Positions 1-6,229 of a stretch of DNA of 7,693 nucleotides are shown here, piece after piece. Under the pieces are notes generated by a model. The model saw only the letters and a list, made by a program, of their open reading frames with translations. It made no database searches and was not told the DNA's origin. The DNA is from Thiotrichales bacterium HSG1 (GTDB taxonomy: Bacteria > Pseudomonadota > Gammaproteobacteria > Beggiatoales > Beggiatoaceae), in assembly GCA_030378125.1 (NCBI GenBank), contig JAUCGN010000080.1, forward strand, positions 1-7,693. Reading direction: 5' to 3'. A program made the position numbers and the translations under genes. How positions within the stretch are numbered: position 1 is the stretch's first letter; every line of letters starts with the position of its first letter.

Positions 1-2
1 TA

Positions 3-1718
3 TTTGCTAGTTCTGCCCAAAGCAAAGGGTTAGAAATTTTATGCCAATTACCTAATGAATTACCAGCTAAATTACTAGGTGATTATGGAAGATTATGGCA
101 GATTCTCAATAATTTATTAGGTAATGCAATTAAATTTACCAGTCAAGGTGAAGTGCAATTACGGGTTTCAATTTTGGATGATACTACAACTAAAATTGTC
201 TTGTATTTTGAAGTTATAGATACTGGTATTGGGATTGAACCAGAAATTCACTCTAATTTATTTAAATTATATTCTCGTTCCAATTATTCTAAGAACAAAT
301 TTCAAGGTACTGGATTAGGTTTGTTTATTTCTCGTCAATTGGTACATAAGATGGGAGGAGAAATTGATTTAAATAGTGAATATGGGAATGGTAGTAAATT
401 TTGGTTTAAATTACCATTTGAAAAGACTGACAACCTAACAACAACTTTAAACTTTAGAAGTGATGCTACCGCAGATGATTTAATAGTTGATAATTTATCA
501 TTGGTATCTAGTAAGTTAGATGGATTGAAACTACTAATTGTAGATGACAATGTTACCAATCAGCAAATTTTGCTTAATGAAACTAAAACTTGGAAAATCA
601 AAGCAAATACTGCTAATTCTGAAACCACAGCTTTTGATACATTACAAACTGCCGCAAATGAAGGAAATGCTTACCAATTAGCCTTGATCGATGCTGAGTT
701 ACCAAAATTTGAGAATGGTTTGAATTTGTTACATAAGATTCAGGCTGAACCCAAATTAGCTGATTTAAAATTGATTGTAATGACAACGTTACAAAAACAA
801 CTAAATGCCGAAATACTTTCTCAAATAGCTAACCACTTGACCAAACCGGTGTTTAAACTGGATTTATTGATGGCTTTATTGGCTGTAATTGAAAATAGAG
901 TTACTAACATAGAAAAAGAGATTATTCCTGAAAAAAATGTAGAAGTTGATTATTTTTATACTGTATTATTAGCAGAAGATAATATTATAAATCAAGAGGT
1001 TGCTAAAGATATTTTGCTACAAAAACATTGCAAAGTTGAGCTTGCTGTTAATGGTTTAGAAGCTGTTATGGCAGTCAAACAACAAAACTTTGATCTTATC
1101 TTTATGGACTGTAATATGCCAGAACTTGATGGTTATGTGGCCACTAAACAAATTCGTGCATATGAAAAGCAGAATAATAAAAAACTAGTTCCAATAATTG
1201 CCTTTACTGCTGATATCATGCCTTCAACTCAAGAGCGTTGTTTAGAAGCCGGCATGGATGATTATTTAAGTAAACCCATAATTCTAGATGAGTTGGAGGA
1301 AAAAATAGGCAAATGGTTGGTAAACCACAATAATGATAAAAGGGTCGATTCTAAAGTCTTAGAAGACATGTTGCATAATTTAAAACCAAGTAAAGTAAAA
1401 TGGATTATAGATTTATATTTAAAAGAGTTACCAAGTTACTTAACAGCTCTTAAACAAAGTGTAGAGTTACAAGATGGTGGTGCTATTTATTCTGCTGCTC
1501 ATAAATTTAAGGGAGCTAGTGCAATTTTAGGAGCTAAACAAGTCGTAGATTTATGTAGAGATTTAGAACAATTAGGTAAAAATAACCAACTTGATAATAC
1601 TCAAGAAATAGCACTTAAGGTAGAGACTGAATGCGAACAATTAAAAACGGTTTTACAAGAACAAAAAAACAAAATTAAATGTACATTAAAGAATCAACAA
1701 ATTTTACCAAAAACTTAA
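3..1718 (+). CDS. Hybrid sensor histidine kinase, C-terminal part (ATPase-REC-REC-HPt), 5' end outside window
   Basis: The frame is open from the first complete codon at 3, and the residues before the GTG at 153 are already ATPase-domain sequence, so the true start lies upstream. Visible residues number 571. The HATPase domain (to about residue 140) has the N-box Asn41, the G1 box DTGIGI (73-78) and the G2 box GTGLGL (102-107). Receiver 1 (about 173-295) has acidic Asp181/182, phospho-acceptor Asp230 and Lys281. Receiver 2 (about 319-440) has Glu325/Asp326, Asp369, Thr402 and Lys424. A C-terminal HPt domain (about 448-550) has the phosphorylatable His500 in AHKFKGAS. This is the BarA-like phosphorelay architecture: His to Asp to HPt His, then to a separate response regulator that is not in this window. 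The H-box, PAS or membrane sensor parts would be upstream, so the signal is unknown. Both receivers keep their key residues. The gene ends with TAA 204 bp before ppdK and is probably transcribed separately from it. Confidence 0.95.
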   Translation, partial: FASSAQSKGLEILCQLPNELPAKLLGDYGRLWQILNNLLGNAIKFTSQGEVQLRVSILDDTTTKIVLYFEVIDTGIGIEPEIHSNLFKLYSRSNYSKNKFQGTGLGLFISRQLVHKMGGEIDLNSEYGNGSKFWFKLPFEKTDNLTTTLNFRSDATADDLIVDNLSLVSSKLDGLKLLIVDDNVTNQQILLNETKTWKIKANTANSETTAFDTLQTAANEGNAYQLALIDAELPKFENGLNLLHKIQAEPKLADLKLIVMTTLQKQLNAEILSQIANHLTKPVFKLDLLMALLAVIENRVTNIEKEIIPEKNVEVDYFYTVLLAEDNIINQEVAKDILLQKHCKVELAVNGLEAVMAVKQQNFDLIFMDCNMPELDGYVATKQIRAYEKQNNKKLVPIIAFTADIMPSTQERCLEAGMDDYLSKPIILDELEEKIGKWLVNHNNDKRVDSKVLEDMLHNLKPSKVKWIIDLYLKELPSYLTALKQSVELQDGGAIYSAAHKFKGASAILGAKQVVDLCRDLEQLGKNNQLDNTQEIALKVETECEQLKTVLQEQKNKIKCTLKNQQILPKT

Positions 1719-1744
1719 TCACATTTTTATGTTATCATAACCAA

Positions 1745-1773
1745 ATTACAACAGTTTGGGCAGTTTGTATAAC
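1745..1773 (+). promoter_or_regulatory. Candidate sigma-70-type promoter for ppdK
   Basis: ATTACA at 1745-1750 (4 of 6 match to TTGACA) is followed after exactly 17 bases by TATAAC at 1768-1773 (5 of 6 match to TATAAT). This would start transcription near 1780 and leave a leader of about 140 nt before ppdK. The spacer is almost entirely the left arm of the inverted repeat at 1749-1884. In AT-rich DNA such matches arise by chance, so the support is moderate to weak. Confidence 0.35.
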
Positions 1774-1884
1774 ATATTGTTATTAAAGTAATTTTCTATT
1801 TAATGGTAAAATAATAAAATATTTAAATTTCAATAAGTTATGATTTCAACTAAATTTGGTTTTTAAAAACTGTCCAAACTATTG
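1749..1884. repeat. Imperfect 18-bp inverted repeat pair upstream of ppdK; possible MITE or operator pair
   Basis: The left arm, 1749-1766, and the reverse complement of the right arm, 1867-1884, match at 16 of 18 positions around a core AGTTTGG(G/A)CAGTTT. About 100 bp of very AT-rich DNA lies between the arms. A 9-bp direct repeat, CAAATTACA, is found at 1742-1750 and 1888-1896 and brackets the structure. It overlaps the left arm by 2 bp and lies 3 bp beyond the right arm, so it is not a clean target-site duplication. The arms could be ends of a small non-autonomous element, two binding sites of a dimeric regulator, or a long-range mRNA stem in the ppdK leader. Confidence 0.6.
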
Positions 1885-1922
1885 AAGCAAATTACACAAT
1901 TTAAATTTTTACGGAGTTTTTA

Positions 1923-4697
1923 ATGGCGGATAAAATGATCTATTCCTACAAAACAGGGGATGGAAAGAATAAACTTTTACTTGGTGGTAAAGGTGCAAAT
2001 TTATGTGAAATGACACAGATTGGACTCAATGTACCACCAGGTTTTGTGATCACAACTGAAGCTTGTTTGCAATATTTGGAAAAAGATGCTTTGCCAACCG
2101 GTATTATGGATGGTGTGAAACAACATATGCAAGAAGTTGAAACTGATAGTGGTAAACAGTTTGGTGGTGTTGATAATCCTTTGCTAGTTTCAGTACGTTC
2201 TGGTTCCTCAATGTCTATGCCGGGAATGATGGACACCATTTTAAACTTGGGTTTAAATTCACAGACTTTAACCGGTTTGATTAAGCAAACTAATGATGAA
2301 CGTTTTGCTTATGATGCCTATCGGCGTTTTATTCAATTGTTTGGTAAAGTTGCCTTAAACATTGCAGATGAACATTTTGATGAACATTTTGAGGCCATTA
2401 AGAAAAACTCTGGGGCCAAAGAAGATGTTGATTTAAAAACCAAAGACCTTAAAGAAATCAGTAATTTATTCCTACAAGTTGTCCATGAACAGACCGGCAA
2501 ACCTTTTCCAGAAGATGTTTATGAACAGTTGGAAATAGCGATTAAAGCTGTCTTTGGTTCTTGGTCTGGCAAAAGGGCTGTTGATTATAGACGGGAATTT
2601 AATATTACCAAGGATATGGCCGATGGTACTGCTGTTAATGTGGTAGCTATGGTATTTGGTAATATGGGTGATGATTGTGCTACTGGAGTTGGTTTCACTC
2701 GTAATCCAGGTACTGGTGAAAATGAGATGTATGGTGAATATCTTGTTAACGCTCAAGGTGAAGATGTGGTTGCTGGTATCCGTACCCCTAAACCAGTGCA
2801 AAAAATGCAACAAGAAATGCCTAGATTGCATAACGAGTTAGTGGAATTGCGTGATAAGTTGGAAAACCATTACCATGAAGTTCAAGATTATGAATATACT
2901 ATAGAAAAAGGTATTTTATACTGCTTGCAAACTCGTAATGGTAAGATGAATGCAGCTGGAATGGTGCGTACTTCAGTAGAAATGGTGAAAGAAGGTTTAA
3001 TCGACAAAAATCAAGCTTTATTGCGAATTAATCCAGACGATTTGGATCAGTTGCTCCATCCACGTTTAGACCCAAATAATACAGCAGTACCTTTAGCTCA
3101 AGGCTTATCCGCTTCACCCGGAGCAGCCTGTGGTAAATGTATATTCGATGCAGATCGAGCCGAAATACTTGGTCAAGCTGGTGAAAAGGTAATTTTAGTA
3201 CGAGAAGAAACTAAGCCAGAAGACATTCATGGATTTTTCAAATCGCAAGGAATTTTAACCAGTCGTGGTGGTAAAACTTCCCATGCAGCAGTGGTTGCCA
3301 GAGGTATGGGTAAGGCTTGTGTAGCTGGTGCTGAGGGTATCACAGTTGACACTAAGGAAAGAAGAGCAGTAATTGGTGAACAAGTTTTAGTAGAAGGTGA
3401 TATCATCACTATTGACGGTAGTAATGGTAACGTTTATTTGGGTGAACTTGACACTATTGAACCAGAATTTTCTGATGAACTAAAAGAACTGTTAAGCTGG
3501 GCTGATGAAGTCGCTCGTTTGAAAGTTATGGCTAATGCTGATACTCCTGATGCTGCTGAGAAAGCTATAGAATATGGTGCGATGGGAATTGGTTTATGCC
3601 GAACTGAACGGATGTTTAATGATGTTGACCGCTTACCATTAGTGGTAGAAATGATCTTGGCTAATAATAAAGAAGCTCGTGAGACAGCATTGAATAAATT
3701 ATTGCCAATTCAACGTGGTGATTTCAAAGCAGTGTTCACAACTATGGCTCCTCTCCCAGTTACAGTGCGTTTGTTAGACCCTCCTTTGCACGAATTTTTG
3801 CCTACTGAAATGCAGTTGACTGATGAGTTGGAGAACCTAAAACAGTTGCGTGGTACGGTGAAAGGGGTTACAAACCTACTAAGCACCATCCGTTTAAATC
3901 AAAGTAATCAGGCTGATTTACCAGCTCCATTACCTTCACCATTCGATGAAATGGGTGAGGAACTGGTTAATGATGTGATCGCTAAGAAAGAGAAAATGCT
4001 CCAGAAGGTCAGAGAACTTTATGAAGTAAATCCAATGCTTGGCCATCGTGGAGTTAGGTTAGGAATCACTTATCCAGAAATTTATACCATGCAAATTCGT
4101 GCTGTTTTGGAGGCTACTGCTGAGTGTATGAAAGAAGGCGTACCTATCCATCCAGAGATTATGATTCCACAGGTTGTTACCTCTGAGGAGTTAAAACGGG
4201 TGAAAGACATGGTTGAGATTACTAAGCAAGAGGTTGAAAAAGAATACGGGATTGAGATTAAATTTGAATTTGGTACTATGATTGAAGTAGTTCGGGCCTG
4301 TATGAGAGCTAATCAACTAGCTCAAGTAGCTGAATTTTTCTCATTTGGAACCAATGATTTATCTCAAGCTACCTTTTCTTTTTCCAGAGAGGATGCTGAG
4401 AATAAGTTCTTACCTTTATACAACGAAACTGGTATTTTACAAGACAATCCATTTGAAGTTCTGGATGTGGAAGGTGTTGGCCAGTTGATGAAAATGACGG
4501 TAGAATGGGGTCGTAAGAGTCGACCCGGTTTAAGAGTTGGTATTTGTGGAGAGCAAGGTGGTCATCCGGGTTCCATTCACTTCTGCAATCACATTGGTTT
4601 GGATTATGTTTCTTGTTCTTCGCCACGAGTTCCCATAGCTAGATTAGCTGCCGCTCAAGCTAAGTTACAAGAAGATAGTTATACAATAGCTAATTAG
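1923..4697 (+). CDS. ppdK: Pyruvate, phosphate dikinase
   Basis: Cytoplasmic enzyme that interconverts pyruvate + ATP + phosphate and PEP + AMP + pyrophosphate, working in gluconeogenesis or pyrophosphate-linked glycolysis. All three domains are present in 924 residues. The N-terminal ATP-grasp domain has LLGGKGANL (Lys23), VRSG (Arg92), and Asp322, Glu324 and Gln336 in the EYTIEKG...LQTR segment. The swivelling phosphohistidine domain has GGKTSHAAVVARGMG with catalytic His454. The C-terminal PEP/pyruvate barrel has GLCRTERMF, NPMLGHRG, FGTNDLSQ and GICGEQGG with catalytic Cys875. The start is supported by GGAG at 1913-1916, 6 nt before the ATG, and by the canonical N-terminus. The protein is longer than the usual family length of about 870-880 because of an extra stretch of roughly 40 residues between LHEFLP (ending at 627) and NPMLGHRG (703). 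Its regulatory kinase/phosphatase is not nearby. The gene is convergent with the glycosyltransferase gene and probably monocistronic. Confidence 0.98.
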   Translation: MADKMIYSYKTGDGKNKLLLGGKGANLCEMTQIGLNVPPGFVITTEACLQYLEKDALPTGIMDGVKQHMQEVETDSGKQFGGVDNPLLVSVRSGSSMSMPGMMDTILNLGLNSQTLTGLIKQTNDERFAYDAYRRFIQLFGKVALNIADEHFDEHFEAIKKNSGAKEDVDLKTKDLKEISNLFLQVVHEQTGKPFPEDVYEQLEIAIKAVFGSWSGKRAVDYRREFNITKDMADGTAVNVVAMVFGNMGDDCATGVGFTRNPGTGENEMYGEYLVNAQGEDVVAGIRTPKPVQKMQQEMPRLHNELVELRDKLENHYHEVQDYEYTIEKGILYCLQTRNGKMNAAGMVRTSVEMVKEGLIDKNQALLRINPDDLDQLLHPRLDPNNTAVPLAQGLSASPGAACGKCIFDADRAEILGQAGEKVILVREETKPEDIHGFFKSQGILTSRGGKTSHAAVVARGMGKACVAGAEGITVDTKERRAVIGEQVLVEGDIITIDGSNGNVYLGELDTIEPEFSDELKELLSWADEVARLKVMANADTPDAAEKAIEYGAMGIGLCRTERMFNDVDRLPLVVEMILANNKEARETALNKLLPIQRGDFKAVFTTMAPLPVTVRLLDPPLHEFLPTEMQLTDELENLKQLRGTVKGVTNLLSTIRLNQSNQADLPAPLPSPFDEMGEELVNDVIAKKEKMLQKVRELYEVNPMLGHRGVRLGITYPEIYTMQIRAVLEATAECMKEGVPIHPEIMIPQVVTSEELKRVKDMVEITKQEVEKEYGIEIKFEFGTMIEVVRACMRANQLAQVAEFFSFGTNDLSQATFSFSREDAENKFLPLYNETGILQDNPFEVLDVEGVGQLMKMTVEWGRKSRPGLRVGICGEQGGHPGSIHFCNHIGLDYVSCSSPRVPIARLAAAQAKLQEDSYTIAN

Positions 4698-4719
4698 TAA
4701 TAATTATCAGGTAGATACT

Positions 4720-4852
4720 AATACCTTCGCCAAATAGATAGTTGTTTCGGGAATGGAGCGAAGCAGATTTCCCAAAACTCCAATATTACTTGGGTTTCGG
4801 GAAATTATACATCATCCTCGAAACAACAAATTTTGAGATTGGCGAAGGTATT
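4720..4852. mobile_element. MITE-like element, 133 bp, perfect 14-bp terminal inverted repeats, 8-bp flanking direct repeats
   Basis: The left end AATACCTTCGCCAA (4720-4733) is exactly the reverse complement of the right end (4839-4852). The element is flanked flush by TAGATACT at 4712-4719 and 4853-4860, which looks like an 8-bp target-site duplication. A second, subterminal inverted repeat of 9 bp, GTTGTTTCG at 4741-4749 and its complement at 4819-4827, strengthens the fold. Inside, TTTCGGGAA occurs twice (4745-4753 and 4795-4803), and GGGAA/TTCCC (4749-4753/4769-4773) can form a small internal hairpin. There is no coding capacity, so mobility would need a transposase in trans; the family is not recognised. 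It lies 15 bp after the ppdK stop with its duplication, and as RNA it would form a long stem that could end or stabilise the ppdK transcript. Alternatively it is a REP/ERIC-type repeat. Confidence 0.72.
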
Positions 4853-4902
4853 TAGATACTAAATATCTTTCCTAAATATGACTAATTTTTTAAATTAAGT
4901 AG

Positions 4903-4911
4903 TGCTATAAA
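4903..4911 (+). promoter_or_regulatory. Candidate extended -10 promoter element
   Basis: TGC directly before TATAAA forms an extended -10 motif (TGN-TATAAA). No good -35 box is seen 17 bp upstream, as is common for extended -10 promoters. Transcription would start near 4918, just before the inverted repeat at 4924, and run to the short ORF at 5036. It is supported only by the match and its position. Confidence 0.3.
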
Positions 4912-4923
4912 ATGTTAAACACA

Positions 4924-5017
4924 TTGGTAGTCCTAAACTAAGTAGTTGTAAACCTACTAGATTTTTGAAAACTATTAGGTTTTTTGAGATCATCACTACA
5001 TTATTTAGGACTACCAA
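4924..5017. repeat. Perfect 14-bp inverted repeat enclosing a second hairpin
   Basis: TTGGTAGTCCTAAA at 4924-4937 is exactly complementary to 5004-5017. The 66 bases between the arms hold another stem-loop (4950-4982), so the segment folds as nested hairpins. No clean target duplication flanks it; AAAAT(G/A)TTAA at 4909-4918 and 5016-5025 is similar but not flush. It could be a structured leader for the short ORF at 5036, part of a bidirectional terminator between the convergent ppdK and glycosyltransferase genes, or another small repeat element unrelated in sequence to the one at 4720. Confidence 0.6.
4950..4985 (+). terminator. Possible weak intrinsic terminator or attenuator hairpin
   Basis: AACCTACTAG (4951-4960) pairs with CTATTAGGTT (4972-4981) at 9 of 10 positions. 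It can extend to 4950/4982 and inward through 4962-4964/4968-4970, and the descending arm runs into six T residues (4980-4985). The stem is AT-rich and thus weak. It could stop ppdK transcripts that pass the upstream element, or attenuate transcription starting near 4918. Confidence 0.3.
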
Positions 5018-5035
5018 AATATTAAGGAAAAAATT

Positions 5036-5107
5036 ATGAATTGTCCAACTGTAAACCCAGAAAATATTTCGTGTAGAATTACGCAATTAATAACTAACAA
5101 CCGGTAG
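5036..5107 (+). other. Short 23-codon ORF with good ribosome binding site; possible remnant of a zinc-ribbon gene or leader peptide
   Basis: AGGA at 5025-5028 stands 7 nt before an ATG that opens a 23-codon frame ending TAG, overlapping the 3' end of the oppositely oriented glycosyltransferase gene by 21 bp. The peptide starts MNCPTVNPENISC. This resembles the first knuckle of N-terminal zinc ribbons (MNCPxCxxENP...) but lacks the second cysteine of the usual CPxC pair. It may be the beginning of a lost gene, a small peptide, or chance. The upstream extended -10 and hairpin make a transcription unit conceivable, but nothing shows expression. Confidence 0.2.
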
Positions 5108-6160
5108 TTGTCCTCGCATTTTTTCCAAAAAGATTTCAGTACAAAATTTTTGAGCTTGTGCCTCGCAATCACTACGCATACTCAAAGCCATTTTAGAAGA
5201 CATACTTGATACCGCCTGACAAACTGTCAATACTGATGGTTCCACCAAGATACCTGTTTTAAGTGGAATAACAGTTTCTAATAATCCACCTTCAGCAGCA
5301 CCAATCACCGGTTTTCCAGCAGCCATAGATTCTACTGGTGACATCCCAAAATCTTCATCCTTTGCCAAATACAATGTAGCAATACTATTACCTACTAATT
5401 CAGTCAATTTCTGCTCATCAACCCAACCAGTGAAGGTAATGTTATTAGCTTGATTAGCCAATTTTTTTAACCTTGACAACTCCTCACCACCTGAAGTTAT
5501 TACTAAATTTTTATCTGGCATCTTTAAAAAGGCTTGCACAATTAAATCTATGCGTTTTAAAGGGTCCAAACGTCCCATTGATAAATAATAGTTTTCTTGT
5601 CCAAACCATCGGAAACGCTTGGTGTCACAAGGTGGATATATTACTGTTGATCTTTTACCCAAATAATATCGTATACGTTGGGATACATTTTTGGAGTTAG
5701 CAATCAGCACATCCATATCAGTAACGGCACATTCATAGCGTGGTTTTAGATAATCAATAAATGCTTGTAATAATGGACGTAATGGCATCGGAAGACGTTT
5801 TAAATAGAATTCTCTTTGATCATAAATAAAACGTGGTGGAGTGTGGCAGTATAGAATATTTGTGCCACTCATATGACTGTTTATAGCGAGAGGAGTGTAA
5901 AAACCACTGTATACCACAGTTTTGTAGTTTTTTAAAAATTTGATGTGACTGCTAAATGTTTTAGCTAATTTAAATTGTTTCCACAGTGGTATAGAGCTGC
6001 GAGAATGTAAGTTGTGTTGAGTTAGACCTTCTATGAAAGGATGATTTTTTTTGGCGAAACCATAACCTATATCCATATTTAAGCCATGAGCTAAAATATT
6101 AGTTAGTTTACCGCCACCTTCTAACGAATCAAAATAATCATGTAAAATAATATTTTTCAT
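5087..6160 (-). CDS. Glycosyltransferase family 4 (group 1), GT-B fold
   Basis: Transfers a sugar from an activated donor to a cell-surface glycan or lipid-linked intermediate at the cytoplasmic face of the membrane; donor and acceptor cannot be told from the sequence. The predicted length is 357 residues, in the normal range for GT4. The N-terminal half begins MKNIILHDYF with the glycine-rich loop EGGGKL (14-19) and has YCHTPPRFIYD (104-114), a signature of mannosyltransferase-like GT4 members. The C-terminal donor domain has MGRLDPLKRID (195-205) and the EX7E motif, Glu269 and Glu277, in EDFGMSPVESMAAGKPV. There is no signal peptide or membrane segment. ATG at 6160 is preferred because GT4 proteins begin M-K-x-hydrophobic. 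An in-frame TTG at 6172 would add four residues, and neither start has a strong Shine-Dalgarno, only GGG 7 nt before the ATG. It lies 69 bp downstream of the Ig-repeat gene in the same direction, so co-transcription is possible. It converges with ppdK. Confidence 0.95.
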   Translation of the reverse strand: MKNIILHDYFDSLEGGGKLTNILAHGLNMDIGYGFAKKNHPFIEGLTQHNLHSRSSIPLWKQFKLAKTFSSHIKFLKNYKTVVYSGFYTPLAINSHMSGTNILYCHTPPRFIYDQREFYLKRLPMPLRPLLQAFIDYLKPRYECAVTDMDVLIANSKNVSQRIRYYLGKRSTVIYPPCDTKRFRWFGQENYYLSMGRLDPLKRIDLIVQAFLKMPDKNLVITSGGEELSRLKKLANQANNITFTGWVDEQKLTELVGNSIATLYLAKDEDFGMSPVESMAAGKPVIGAAEGGLLETVIPLKTGILVEPSVLTVCQAVSSMSSKMALSMRSDCEAQAQKFCTEIFLEKMRGQLPVVSY

Positions 6161-6201
6161 AGAAAAGCCCAAATTTCGAGTAATTCAACCTATTCCATAT
6201 C

Positions 6202-6219
6202 AAGTAGTTTCAACTACTT
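6202..6219. repeat. Perfect 8-bp palindromic hairpin between the two minus-strand genes
   Basis: AAGTAGTT (6202-6209) and AACTACTT (6212-6219) are exact inverted repeats separated by two bases, practically a stem of 6 bp with a 6-nt loop. It lies just after the stop of the Ig-repeat gene and 42 bp before the glycosyltransferase ATG. Read on the minus strand it has no following T run, so it is not a standard terminator there; an operator or a transcript-processing stem is possible. Confidence 0.45.
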
Positions 6220-6229
6220 TTCTCTAACG

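Noticed and set aside
153..155. GTG codon as start of the histidine kinase gene
   Set aside because: The 50 in-frame codons before it already encode a recognisable ATPase N-box region, so the gene begins upstream of the window.
1727..1740. TTATG/CATAA hairpin as terminator of the kinase gene
   Set aside because: Only five AT-rich pairs, and no T run follows; too weak to call.
2367..2390. Two tandem copies of GATGAACATTTT inside ppdK
   Set aside because: The encoded DEHFDEHF occupies a position where PPDKs already have a similar acidic/His-rich segment and adds little or no length, so it is probably coincidental codon use.
4895..5086. A 63-residue minus-strand reading frame directly after the glycosyltransferase stop
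   Set aside because: It is merely the continuation of the glycosyltransferase frame past TAA, starts at TTG with no ribosome binding site, is composed of hydrophobic AT-rich codons and runs through the inverted repeat.
6158..6172. TTG at 6172 as the glycosyltransferase start
   Set aside because: The ATG at 6160 gives the standard GT4 N-terminus; the TTG has no ribosome binding site in front of it.
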